A DNA stretch of 64,000 nt. It comes from Drechmeria coniospora (lineage: Eukaryota > Ascomycota > Sordariomycetes > Hypocreales > Ophiocordycipitaceae). Location of the stretch: NCBI RefSeq assembly GCF_001625195.1, contig NC_054390.1, positions 6,545,222-6,609,221 on the forward strand. The letters are read 5' to 3'. The notes beneath the pieces were generated by a model. That model saw only the letters and a program-made list of their open reading frames with translations, ran no database searches and was not told the DNA's origin. The translations under genes were made by a program, and so were the position numbers. Of the stretch, positions 22,376 through 33,078 are shown piece by piece. Within the stretch, counting starts at the first letter, position 1. Each line of letters starts with the position of its first letter.

Positions 22376-22453
22376 TCTTGCAAACGGTTGTTTGCGTCCT
22401 TTCCTTCATCACATTGCACGTTAACATACCAACGAATTTACAATTGAATACAT

Positions 22454-24658
22454 ATGCTTACACTTCCATCGCGAATCGACGGAAACATGGCTTTTGCTGT
22501 GAACGGATACTGGGTTCGTACCCGTCTTGTCCCATATCCTTGATATCTTCTAACTTGCCGCAGGGGCAAGCCCTTAGCACCGACTATTCCTTGAGGAACT
22601 TTTGCGACACTGGTATCAAGTATGCCAGCATTAGCTTCATCAACCTCTCTCCTGAACACGACCCGTCGGGGTCTGGCTTTCCGGGCCTCAACGTTGGACC
22701 GTACTGCGGGGCTGCCGTCTACAACGGCAACTCCAAGCTTCTCAGCGACTGCCAATCCCTGAAGACGGATATCCCCTACTGCCAGTCCAAGGGTGTCAAG
22801 GTCCTGCTGAGCATTGGCGGCGTTTGGGACAGCACGAACAACAACTATGCCGTCTCGACCGAGGAGAAGGGCATCGAGTTTGCCGATTTCCTCTACAAGG
22901 CCTTTGGTCCTTGCCGCGACTCCTGTGACGGTCCTCGTCCTTTCGATCCTAGCAGCTCGGAGCACGTCGCCATCGACGGCTACGACTTTGACCTCGAGAT
23001 CCCCCAAGTTTTCGGTACGCTTCCCCTTCTGGCCGGCGGCGGTCGCGGAAGCGGAGGCGGAAGCAGCAGCTAACATTGGCCTAGACAATTCGCCCTACAT
23101 AGCCATGGCCAACAGGCTCAAGTCACTGGACCCCTCCATCTTCCTCTCTGCCGCCCCTCAGTGCCCGACCAGCGACCAGTACTTCCACATGAAGGAGCTG
23201 ATCCAGAAGGCTCCGTTGGATGCCCTCTTCATCCAGTTCTACAACAACCCAGGCTGCCAATACGACAGTGCCGGCTTCAACCTTAGAGAGTGGGGAGGCA
23301 TAATCTCCGCAAGCGATAAGAGCAAGCAAGCAAAGGTTTTTGTTGGCCTTCCCTCCGCCACCACGGCAGCTGGGAGCGGCTACATCTCACCCGAGCAGAT
23401 CAGCGAGCTCATCTGCCAGTACAAGGATCTCAACAACTTTGGTGGCATTTCGCTCTGGGATCTCCATCGCAGCGTCAACATCATGTCCAACGGCCAAACC
23501 TTCCTCCAGCAAGTCCTGGACTCGACCAACTCCGGCTGCGGCGCCGCATTGCCAACGACTCCTTCCACCACAAGCGGCCAGGAAACCGAGAAGCGGTCTT
23601 CCAGCCCTGCGCCGGGGAGCCCTGCGCCTGAGACCCCCGCGCCCGGTCCGAACACGGAGAGCCCCGCGCCCAACCCTGCGCCGGAGAGCCCCGCGCCCAA
23701 CCCTGCGCCGGAGAGCCCTGCACCCAATCCCGCGCCGGAGGGCCCTGCGTCCAACCCTGTGCCGGAAGTTCCTGCTTCCAGCCCCGCCCCGGGAAGCCCA
23801 GCGTCGGGCCCTGCGCCGGGGAGCCCCGTCCCATCCATGCCCGCCGAACCGATGACGACGGACTCTGCCACTGTCGAGAGATCGATGTCCACGGTGCCGG
23901 CTTCGTGGTCCAACTCGACCATGTCGTCGCGCACGCAGGAGCCGATGATGACCAAGACCATTTTCGGCGTCGAGATTGAGACCGCCACCGAGTGCCCCCC
24001 GAACGTCGTCAAATGTCCCGCTCGTGGCGTCCCTGTCACCAAGACGGTTGCTCTGTACACCACTGTCTGCCCGGCGAGCCTGACGGACCTCCCCGAGAGT
24101 ATTGTCATCAACTCGACGCCTGCCCCGGCCCCTGTCCCCAGCCCGGCGCCGAGCACCGCCTCCAACACCGGCCTCGACAACGTCAATACCTGCCCGCCGG
24201 GGGTCGTCGGCTGCAACGTGGGTGAGCCCATGGCCAAGGAGGTTAAGCCGCCCTCGAGCGTCGAGGCGCCGTCGCCGATGGTCCAAGAGGCTCCTGTGCC
24301 CGACTGCTCTGGCCCCGACTGCGCCGATGCTTCCATGAGGCCCGCCGCCAATGCTCCCATGAGGCCCGCCGCCAATGCTCCCACCAAGCCCGCCCCCGAT
24401 GCCGCCATCAAGGCCGTCATCGATGCTCCCACCAGCACCGTCGCCGATGCTCCCGCCAAGCCTGCCGCCGATTGCGAAGGACCCAACTGCCGCTCCGGCG
24501 TCGCTAAACCGTCAGTGAGGCCGGGCAGAATTTCTCCCGGGGCCTCGACCGTTCCGTCGACAGTCAGCGGCAGTCCCTTCGTCGCCGGTGCTTCCACTCT
24601 GGCCATGGGCCTCACCGGCCTGATGGCCATCTTCGCCGTCCAGGTCGTTGTCCTGTAA
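22454..24658 (+). CDS. GH18 class III chitinase, GPI-anchored type (ChiA-like)
   Basis: Endochitinase that hydrolyses cell-wall chitin. Exons are 22454-22513, 22564-23014 and 23085-24658. Introns are 22514-22563 (50 bases, CTAAC branch) and 23015-23084 (70 bases). Splicing gives 694 residues. The first join rebuilds YWGQ, the start of the GH18 barrel. LLSIGG follows, then the catalytic DGYDFDLE with its acid Glu. The catalytic domain ends near residue 330. A Pro/Ala-rich stalk of 27-base repeats follows, then Cys-rich motifs (ECPPNVVKCP; CEGPNC) and a hydrophobic C-terminus typical of a GPI signal. The catalytic domain and tail match fungal class III plant-type chitinases such as Aspergillus ChiA. 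The odd point is the start: MLTLPSRIDG is not a convincing signal peptide, so an upstream exon may be missing. Confidence 0.88.
23657..23818 (+). repeat. 27-bp coding repeat, six units (Pro/Ala stalk)
   Basis: Units beginning GAGAGCCCCGCGCCCAACCC repeat every 27 bases from 23657 and encode SPAPNPAPE-type nonapeptides. The first three are nearly identical and the last three diverged. Partial units precede them from about 23600. The array lengthens the stalk between the chitinase domain and the wall anchor and could vary in copy number between strains. Confidence 0.85.
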
Positions 24659-26325
24659 GCAGGGTGAACTTGGGTTGATTGATTTCTTGCCATCTTGCGG
24701 CATCTGCTTGCTGGTCATTCCGGTCCTCAGCATGTTATTTGCCTCCGCTGGCATCGCAATTGGTGTTTGTGTCATTGCTCATCGGTCGGTACATGGATTG
24801 GTTCACTTTTGAGCGTTCGTCTTGTACTGGGGGGAGGGGATGCACAAGTCACAAAGACCAGTCCCCTCATTTACAATAACTAACCAACTTATTACCATTC
24901 CTACCTAGCTGGATGCCTGCTTGGCCACCCGTGGCCGAGTAGGTACCTACAAGGACAGGTCTAGGTTTTCACGTCAATCACGACGGTCGGTTCCCTCATT
25001 TAATTTAAATATACCACCAAGTACCACATCTACCTACCTACCTACCTACCTGCTGGGCTTCTTCAGTAGGTAGCGAGGTGGCGAGGTAGATGCATGGTTC
25101 AACGGCAATGTTGTTCCTCTGCTCGTGATGTGGTTGTTTTCTGCTTCGGTGAACCCGAGTACGTGGCACGAATCGTCAAAGTCGGCCCATCGTGAACGAC
25201 CGAACTGGTCCGACTCATGGTTGGTCGGGCTGAGAGCCTCGATCACTGTGCTGAGCTGCGACCAGCATTTCAGACAGTCCAGGACGATTTTGCTCGGGGC
25301 CCTCGGTGGCTCGCTCGCCATCCCCTTTGATCGTGTCGGCTGGTTTGGCTGCCGCCGCCGTGTATCCGACGTGTATCCGACGTTGGGGACTGCATCAAAC
25401 CATCATGCGGCGTCGCAAGCTGCGGGATGCCGAGCGTCGCACAAGGGGGCGTAGCACGTTGCCTGTTTCGAAATGGGTTGGTTGTTGATTGCGTCGTCGA
25501 CAAGATTTCGGGGTGTGCAATGGACGTGTATCTACTCCGTACACGTGCAAGTAATCACGGACAGTACGGCGTACTGTATACGAATTGATAACTCTACAAG
25601 CCATCCGAGTATGAACTCGTAGTTATTCAATGTACACTCTCGTACCGTGCTCACAAGTTCTTACAGTACATGCAAGTTAGTACGAAGTACTGGTACTTTC
25701 TTGTAGTACTTGTAAGTACGGGGTACGGAGTACAGGAAGTAAGTACTGTAACGGTAAGTACAGTAATATACTGTATGTAAGTAAGTAATATACTGTATGT
25801 ACTTAAGTAAGTAAGTAATACTCCGTACAGTGCTCCGTACTGCGTACTGTATGTGCATTAATAATACCGTCCACTCTACGGAGTACCGCCGCATGGCATA
25901 TCCCGGGTGACTAAGCAATCCTGATGCGTCTCGGAGCGATCCTCTAGGCTCGGAGCGGTTGCAATTCCCCACTTGGAATGGTCGAGGTAATACTCGTATC
26001 CTGCACTTTTAGGCTTGGAGCTACAGTACATATTCGTAGCTGGTACGGAGTACGGTGCCCCCGTACAGTACTAGTAAGTAGGTACTTACTTACCTTGAGC
26101 CTACGACCCCTAGCGAACTCGCTAGCACTCCGAATGCTCGCTCCAACAGCTCTCCCTCATTCTTCCTGTGCCGCAATTGACGTCCAAACTATATCCTTCG
26201 AAAATCATTATCACACTGCCTGCTGTCCTGCACCGCCAGGCGAGAGTCAATTTCCCGGATACCATCTCAATTCGGCGCGCTCCAGCTCGGCGACGTTCGC
26301 CTGCCGCCTGAAGCGATCGTCCATC
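24659..26325. other. Intergenic region chitinase-OSH1
   Basis: Contains a (TACC) tetranucleotide run at about 25031-25050 and a cluster of GTAC motifs and GTACTCC heptamers at 25530-26060 (25722, 25819, 25829, 25877, 26044). The part 25060-25500 is of more ordinary composition, but no gene is supported. The promoter of the oxysterol-binding protein gene occupies the last 200 bases. Confidence 0.6.
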
Positions 26326-29300
26326 ATGCCTGAGGCAGGTCAAAGGTACGTGGTGCATATCCCGTGACCGTCCGCCGTTGCCGTCATGATCCCGTGACCA
26401 AGGGACCACCCGTCCATCCTTGCTCTGCTCTGCTCTGCTCTGCTGGCCCGCTATCCGCTGACTCGGCATTGCTTCGCCCATGCAGCCACCACAAGCGGTC
26501 CAAGTCGGCTGCCGCCCTCTCGCTTCTCCTTCGCAGGGACACGCGCGAGGAAGAGTCCGGCTCGGAAGAAGTTCAATCGTCGGCCCAAGCGACGCCGAGG
26601 CGTAGCCTTTCGCACCACAGCTCCCGACGAATCTCCATCTCGTCGACGTCCCAGAACAGGATGCCGGCGATGCCCTCTTCGAGCCCGCCCCCGCCGGTCC
26701 CCCGGATCCCGGACAAGGCGGCGAGCCTCGAGCAGTCGGTCCGCAAGTTCCGCGTTGTCGAGGCCCTCCGGAGTGGGGACACGACGTCCATCTCGAAGGC
26801 CATCCGCGAGACGTCGGACAACGCGTCGCGGCCGAGCAGCTCGTCCGTCGCCACCGCCGGTGGCGGCTCCCTCGACGAGACGACGGTCCTGCACCTCGCC
26901 ATCCAGTGCGCCGAGCTACCCGTCATCGAGTACGTCCTGTCCGACGGCGCCGGCCACCTCGACATCAACGCCCGCGACAAGGACGGCAACACGCCGCTGC
27001 ACCTCGCCGCCATTCAAGGCCGTGCTCCCGTCGTCAAGCTGCTGCTCGAGCAGCGGGACATCAACGACGCCGTCGCCAACCTCCAAGGCAAGCTGCCCAT
27101 CGACGTCTCCCGAAACCCCGAGATCTTCCAGCTCCTGCAGCTGTCCCGCTCCCTCTTCGCCGAGGCCAAGGTGGCCCAGATCCAGGAGCTCATCGGCCGA
27201 AGCGACTACGGCATCCTTGCCCAGGTGCTCGAGGAGCAACGGCTGAAGACGGTCATCGACATCAACAGCCCCGAGTTCGCCTCGGAGCCCGTCACCGTCC
27301 AGACCGGCGGCACCCTCCTTCACGAGGCGGCGCGGAGGAAGGATGCCCAGCTCATCCAGGTGCTGCTCCTCCACGGCGCCGACCCCTTCCGCCGCGACCG
27401 AAAGGGCAAGTTGCCGCAGTCCATCACGAGCGATGACGGCATCAAGGCCATCCTCAAAAAGTCGCCCGCCGCCGTCGCCGCCCAACGAGGGATCCAGGAA
27501 AAGGCCGTCCTCGGCCACGCGGCCCAATGCACCGCCACCGCCGGCCCCGGGGATGCCCTGGCCGGCAGGGAGGCGCGCGAGATGAAGGGCTACCTCAAGA
27601 AGTGGACCAACTACCGCAAGGGCTACCAGCTGCGCTGGTTCGTGCTCGAGGATGGCGTCCTGAGCTACTACAAAAACCAGGACGATGCCGGCTCCGCCTG
27701 CCGCGGCGCCATCAACATGCGCATCGCCAAGCTGCACATGAGCGCCGACGAGAAGACCAAGTTTGAGATCATAGGAAAATCGTCCGTCAAGTACACCCTC
27801 AAGGCCAACCACGAGGTCGAGGCCAAGCGCTGGTTTTGGGCCCTCAACAACTCGATCCAGTGGACCAAGGACCAGGCCAAGGAGGAGCAGCGCCAGGTCT
27901 CGCGCAGCGCCGAGATGCTCAAGCAGGCCAAGGCCGAGCAGACCGGCTCCCTGTCGGTGCAAGACTCCCACAGCGAAAACACGAGCCTCTCGGACATCCA
28001 GCGCAGCTCCTCGCAGCTACAGAGCCGGTCCGTTACCAGCGCCCGGGCGCCGCCGCTCAAGGCCGACCTTGCCGGCGCCAGCACCGTGGGTAGTGCCGAC
28101 GATGAATTTGCCGACGCCGGCACCGAGGGCGGCGCCTCCAGAGCCCCCGCCGGCGGCGGCACCCACGGCGACAACGAGGACGATGATGACGACGACGACG
28201 ACGACGATGACGACGACGACGGCAGCGCCCACGCCAAGCGCGGCGCGACCAAGGACGCCCTCAACATCACTGCCCAGTCGGCCAAGCTGCAGCTCGAGAC
28301 CATGTCGAGCGTCCATGCGGCGCTGCTTGCCGAGCTCGCACGGCGTCCCGAGACGCCGCTCTCGGACGCCAAGGTGAGCCAGGCGCTGTCGACGTACGAC
28401 GCGGCCATCCGGAGCCTGACGACGCTCATCGGTGACCTGCTCCGCATCTCGAAAGACCGCGACGCCTACTGGCAGTACCGATTCGACCGCGAATCCGACC
28501 TGCGACGGATGTGGGAGGACAGCATGCAGCAGGTCGCGCGCGAGCAGGAAGAATTGGAGGCGCGCATGGCAGAGGCCGAGCAGAAGCGCCGGCTGACGAA
28601 GAAGGCCCTCAAGGAGGTCATGGAGGCCGGTGTTCCGTCGGCGAGCAACACGCCGAGGGCGGAGGAGTTGCGGGACGACGGCGAGCCCGATGCGAGGCCG
28701 TCGCGGATGCTGGCACGCAAGGCCACGGCCCTCCACCAGCTCGCCGAGCTCTCCGAGAGCGAGTCGGCCGACGAGGAGGAGTTCTTTGACGCCGTAGACG
28801 CCGGCGAGGTGGAGGTGGCCGCGATGCCCCTCGACGCCGTGCAGCAAAGCAAGGGAGTGGTCGTCTCGGGCGTCGACATCAGCCCCTCGTTCAAGGGCTA
28901 CGAAAACGGCATCCGGCACAAGCTCAAGATGGACTCCGACAACCGTCCCAAGATTTCTCTCTGGGTACCACCATCTTCCTGCCGAATGATGATTCGACGT
29001 TGAGCTGACAGCGGGCAGGGCATTCTTAAATCCATGATCGGCAAGGACATGACCAAGATGACGCTTCCCGTCTCCTTCAACGAGCCGACTTCGCTGCTCT
29101 ACCGCTGCGGCGAGGACATGGAGTACGCCGACCTCCTGGACCGGGCCGCCGACCGGGCCGACTCGATCGAGCGCCTCATCTACGTCGCCGCCTTCGCCGC
29201 GAGCGAGTATGCGTCCACAATCGGCCGGGTGGCGAAGCCCTTCAACCCGCTGCTCGGCGAGACGTTCGAGTACGTCCGGCCGGACAAGAACTACCGCTTC

Positions 29301-30218
29301 TTCATCGAGCAGGTCAGCCACCACCCTCCCATCGGCGCCGCCTGGGCCGAGTCTCCGCACTGGACCTACTGGGGCGAGTCGGCTGTCAAGTCCAAGTTCT
29401 ACGGCAAGTCGTTCGACATCAACCCGCTCGGCACCTGGTTCCTGCGCCTGCGCCCCAAGGCCGGCGGCAAGGAGGACCTGTACACGTGGAAGAAGGTGAC
29501 GTCGTCGGTCATCGGAATCATCACCGGCAACCCGACCGTGGACAACTACGGCACCATGGAGATCAAGAACTGGACGACGGGCGAGGTGGCCTTTGTCGAG
29601 TTCAAGGCGCGCGGCTGGAAGGCCTCGAGCGCCTACCAGATCGCCGGCAAGGTCCTCGACGCCGACGGCAACGTGCGCGTCAGCCTCGGCGGCCGCTGGA
29701 ACTCGAAGCTCTACGCCCGCCTGACGCCCGGCTTCGAGGCGACGGTGGACGAGCCCAAGGACAGCGGGCCGCTGCACGAGGGTGGCATGACGGATCCCGG
29801 CCGCGCGTACCTCGTGTGGGAGGCCAACGCACGGCCGAGCGGCATCCCCTTCAACCTCACGCCCTTTGTGCTGACCTTCAACCACATCGACGAGAAGCTC
29901 AAGCCGTGGATCGCGCCGACCGACTCCCGGCTGCGGCCCGACCAGCGCGCGATGGAGGACGGCGAGTACGACCTCGCGGCGACGGAGAAGAACCGGCTCG
30001 AGGAGAACCAACGAGCCCGGCGGAAGGAGCGCGAGGCCAAGGGCGAGGAGTTTGTGCCGGCGTGGTTCTCCAAGGCACGGTGCGACGTCACGGGTGAGGA
30101 GTACTGGAAGTTCAACGGCAGGTATTGGGAGCAGCGCGAGATGGCCGGCCCCGACGGCGACCCCAAGGCCTGGGCCGGCCTGGAGCCGGTGTATGTGGAC
30201 CCTGAGCGGGAGTCGTAG
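26326..30218 (+). CDS. OSH1: Oxysterol-binding protein homologue with ankyrin, PH and ORD domains
   Basis: Lipid-transfer protein of ER contact sites (Osh1/Osh2 type). Exons are 26326-26345, 26486-28964 and 29019-30218, giving 1232 residues. Intron 1 (140 bases) contains a TGCTC pentamer run; intron 2 is 54 bases. The first exon codes only MPEAGQ plus two bases of the next Ser codon. Domains in order: ankyrin repeats at about 135-330 (KDGNTPLHLAA); PH domain at about 373-468 (MKGYLKKW...RWFVL); a 14-Asp tract near 570; a coiled segment at about 670-710; an FFAT-like motif EEEFFDAVD near 772, which in this family binds VAP proteins of the ER; and the ORD at about 820-1215 with the signature EQVSHHPP near 930. 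The join at 28964/29019 gives KISLW-GILKSMIGK, as in the family. Confidence 0.95.
26421..26445 (+). repeat. TGCTC pentamer microsatellite in OSH1 intron 1
   Basis: Four to five copies of TGCTC lie inside intron 1, about 40 bases upstream of the acceptor, where they also act as a polypyrimidine-like stretch. Confidence 0.8.
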
Positions 30219-30378
30219 AAGCCGGCGGTGGCGAGTCCTGGCGTTTGTACGAAGCATTCTTTACTACAGTTCATGTACGTTTGCAGCTGAGCAGAGCATC
30301 CTATTGCTCCAAGGCGCCTCTGGCGCTTCCTCGTCCGTCCTTGTCCCGGGATAATGTCACTGGTTTGCTGGATTGGTC

Positions 30379-30410
<32 letters not shown>

Positions 30411-30992
30411 GGCTACGTGCGGTAGATGAACTTGAGGATGGATGTCGACGGCGAGAATAAGGCATGCCAGACGAACCTAGAACGTGTCCGGATTCGAAGT
30501 TGGCTTGTTATTAATGTTCGATATTGCGGTTGATGGAGATCAGGCACGAGCATCCGAGTCGATGATCCGTGCCGGCGGCTAACGGTTGCCGGGGCTGATT
30601 GGCCCGGGACTACGGAGCAGCATTCCGCCGATGGCCGTCCAAGCCCGATTGGATTCTGCCGAAGCCGTGCGGTGTGGGGCGAGGCCGAACCTCGGCAACT
30701 TTGAAGATGATCCATCAAGGTTCCAGTCGTACTTCCAGCAATTCCATTTCTATTTCACGCTTCCACATACATACAAACACATTGACCATCCACGATTCGA
30801 CGCGTTAAGAGTGGCAGAGTGTTTGTGCGAGTCGTCCAACGTTGAAAGCCACATTCCTGCTCGTCGTACACACACCATCGTGAGACTGGAAGGGAGCTTG
30901 CACTCAGCAGGCGACGACGTCAGCCTGTGCCAATTCATCCCCGACCTTCCGACGTGCCTACCTCCCTGGATAGAAGACTGAAAGGGTCCGCC
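30219..30992. other. Intergenic region OSH1-thioesterase
   Basis: Contains a 28-base T homopolymer (listed separately) about 165 bases after the OSH1 stop. The rest is ordinary sequence with no supported gene; the thioesterase leader occupies the last 100 bases or so. Confidence 0.6.
30383..30410. repeat. Homopolymer T28
   Basis: Twenty-eight uninterrupted T residues. It lies in the 3' flank of OSH1. No target-site duplication or retroelement sequence was recognised next to it. Confidence 0.9.
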
Positions 30993-32159
30993 ATGGGTCC
31001 CGTTGACGGTGCGACGCTGAGGCAGCCGCCTCCGAAGGACCCAAACAAGTCACCGATCGAGAACGTGCTCGAGGTGACGGAGATGGGCGTACTCGGGCCC
31101 GTATGGCTCCCTCGCTTGGATGCAAGGAGACGAGGCAAAGCGCTGACGGCGGCAGGACATCTTCACAAACACAAGGCGGCTGTGGCACCCCCCCGGGGCG
31201 CGCGGCATCTACGGCGGCTCCGTCATCGCGCAGTGCCTAGCTTCGGCGCAGAAGACGGTGCCGGATTACTTCCTCGTACACTCGTGCCACTGCTACTTCC
31301 TTCTCGCCGGTTCCGGCGACGTCCCCATACTCTTCCACGTCGAACGTGTGCGTGACGGACGGTCCTTCGCGACGCGCACCGTTCAGGCCCGCCAGCGTGG
31401 CCGATGCATCTTCACGACGACCATCAGCTTCGTCCGCGACGGCTCCGGCGGCCGGAAGCAAGTGCGGCACGCGGTGCCTCCGCCGACCGAGGTGGGCGCG
31501 CCCGAGGATGACTGGGATGACGAACCGGAGTGGGAACGCTCGGGTCCCTTCCAGAGCCGCAAGATCGAGGTGGTCAAGGTCAAGGACCCCGACGCGCGGC
31601 CGGACGAGCGCAAGTGCCGGCAGTGGGTTCGCGCCCGGGGCCACATCTCGCCCGAAGGCGGCCACCAGGCGCACCTGAACGCGCTGGCCTACATGTCGGA
31701 CAGCTACTTCATCGGCACCGTATCGCGCATCCACCGGCTCTGGCGCTTCCCCTTCGCTCCTGAGGAGGTCGACGCGCTGCCGAGCAAGGTTCGCGCCCGG
31801 GTCGAGCAGGTCAACGAGTTTGAGGGCATGGGCACGACGGTCGAGGACTGGGCCGAACGTCCCAAGGTGGGGATGCTCGTGAGCCTCGACCACAGCATCT
31901 ACTTCCACGAGCCGCTGCGCGTCAAGGCGGACGAGTGGATGCTGACGGAGATGGAGAGCCCGTGGTCGGGCGACGGGCGCGGCGTCGTCACGCAGCGCAT
32001 CTTTGCCAAGGACGGAACTCTCCTGGCTAGCTGCGTGCAAGAGGTAATGGAAGCCATCATTCATGCTCACGGGTGGTGTGTCATGCTAACGTATTGGAAC
32101 CTGTCCAGGGCGTCGTGCGGCTGCAGCAAGACGAAAAGGAAAAGGGCGCCAAGCTCTAG
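30993..32159 (+). CDS. Peroxisomal acyl-CoA thioesterase II (TesB/ACOT8 type)
   Basis: Hydrolyses acyl-CoA esters to free acid and CoA, supporting peroxisomal beta-oxidation. Exons are 30993-31100, 31156-32043 and 32109-32159, giving 348 residues. Introns are 31101-31155 and 32044-32108; both joins keep the frame. The double-hotdog fold shows in RRLWHPPGARGIYGGSVIAQ, then LVHSCHCYFL and, in the second hotdog, MLVSLDHSIYFHEPLR followed by GVVTQRIFAKDGTLLASCVQEG. The last exon codes 16 residues and ends in AKL, a classic type 1 peroxisomal targeting signal. Compared with most family members it has an acidic insert (GAPEDDWDDEPEWERSG) after the first hotdog. The reading frame of exon 2 remains open through the last intron into the next gene (see findings). 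Confidence 0.92.
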
Positions 32160-32502
32160 CAGACCCCCCGCCGCTCGTGTGCTGTGCAGAGAGAATGCAG
32201 TTACTAGGTGGTGGTTCTATTCAAAAGCTCCATGCCGCATTGAGCACGATCAATGCCATCGATTCTTATTGTTTTGTTTGCTAATCTTTCCATTGCCACT
32301 GGCAACGATTACTGCCACGCCCGGATATCATTTCACTTCAGCCAGCATGAGCGATGGTGCTCGCAAAATAATCATAGAGCGCCGTCTGTTTCTTCAGTGC
32401 CATTTGTTCAATTTAAGATTTCGAGGAGCAGATCCGTGTCGACACGGCGAAGAATTTGCGCAGTGGTTCCGCGGTGACCACACCTCTTGTGGAGGATTCA
32501 CC
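32160..32502. other. Short intergenic region
   Basis: This 343-base gap carries the thioesterase 3' end and the leader of the next gene. It is open in the frame of the downstream gene, and an in-frame ATG at 32347 could extend that gene by 52 residues. Confidence 0.5.
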
Positions 32503-33078
32503 ATGTGCATCGAAAACAGAGAGCTCTACTCGGCTTGCGCTCACGTCGTTCCCCTGTCGGTTGATCACTGCAGCTTTGGCGGACCACACGACGTTTGGAC
32601 AGCTCGCCAGGCATGCATGAAACATCAAATCTACCTGACCGTCTACCCAGGCTTCTGTGCGACCTGCTGCTCCGAAATTTTACTCGAATACGCTCAAGTT
32701 GGCTTCCAGATCGCTCGAAGTTTGGTCTTCATCAGCGAGTTCTGGACCGGGCAGGCGACGAAAGAGGATATCGAGGACGACAGCGACGAGGAGTCGGACG
32801 ATGGCGAGGCAGGGAAGCGTACGCTCGGCGAGCAGCCCATCGCGGGCGCCATCCGTGCAGACGTCGACTTCGAGGCCAACGGGCACTGGAAGCGAGCGCT
32901 CGAGAACGGAATCGTCGGCTGCTTCCCCGAGGCGATCAAGATGGGCGACTTCCTGTGGCCCTGCCGCTCGTGGGTCCCGCGGGACGACGAGGACAGAGGT
33001 CACCTCGCCGAGCTCGTTCGAGGCGCCCAAGCGCGCACCATTCGATGGGCCGCCGGCTTCGATCCGGACACTTTATAG
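32503..33078 (+). CDS. Small Cys/His-rich protein, copy A of a tandem pair
   Basis: Open frame of 191 residues from ATG 32503 (context CACCATGT). I prefer this start because it aligns with the start of the neighbouring paralogue; ATG 32347 is the alternative. The N-terminal 65 residues hold a probable metal site: MCIENRELYSACAHV, then Cys residues in DHC and QAC, then GFCATCC. An acidic linker follows (EDDSDEESDDGE, about residues 90-100). The C-terminal region ends RTIRWAAGFDPDTL. The spacing of MC-x8-C-x-H and GxCxxC and the ending are shared with copy B. No signal peptide or membrane helix. Such short fungal Cys/His proteins are common but have no established role, and zinc binding is inference. 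Confidence 0.6.
   Translation: MCIENRELYSACAHVVPLSVDHCSFGGPHDVWTARQACMKHQIYLTVYPGFCATCCSEILLEYAQVGFQIARSLVFISEFWTGQATKEDIEDDSDEESDDGEAGKRTLGEQPIAGAIRADVDFEANGHWKRALENGIVGCFPEAIKMGDFLWPCRSWVPRDDEDRGHLAELVRGAQARTIRWAAGFDPDTL

Larger units (their letters stand above)
16062..22453. other. Gene desert of about 6.4 kb, repeat-rich
   Basis: No convincing gene, tRNA or transposon frame was found. The section 16540-17480 and 18950-20950 is saturated with short GTAC-containing motifs (GTACTCC heptamers, AGGTACCTA, AAGTAAGTA, ACATGTACA). Sections 17500-18900 and 20990-22200 are closer to ordinary composition but still lack a supported open frame. The last 100 bases are the chitinase promoter. Confidence 0.55.

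Noticed and set aside
22192..22453. N-terminal extension of the chitinase frame from ATG 22192
   Set aside because: That frame differs from the one that reads MLTLPS...YWGQ, and the TATA-like box at 22369 lies downstream of it.
28017..30257. 746-codon antisense open frame
   Set aside because: It is the complement of the OSH1 coding region; GC-rich codon bias keeps the antisense frame open.
32347..32502. Upstream start for Cys/His-rich copy A
   Set aside because: Kept as an alternative only; the ATG at 32503 has better context and aligns with the start of the paralogue.
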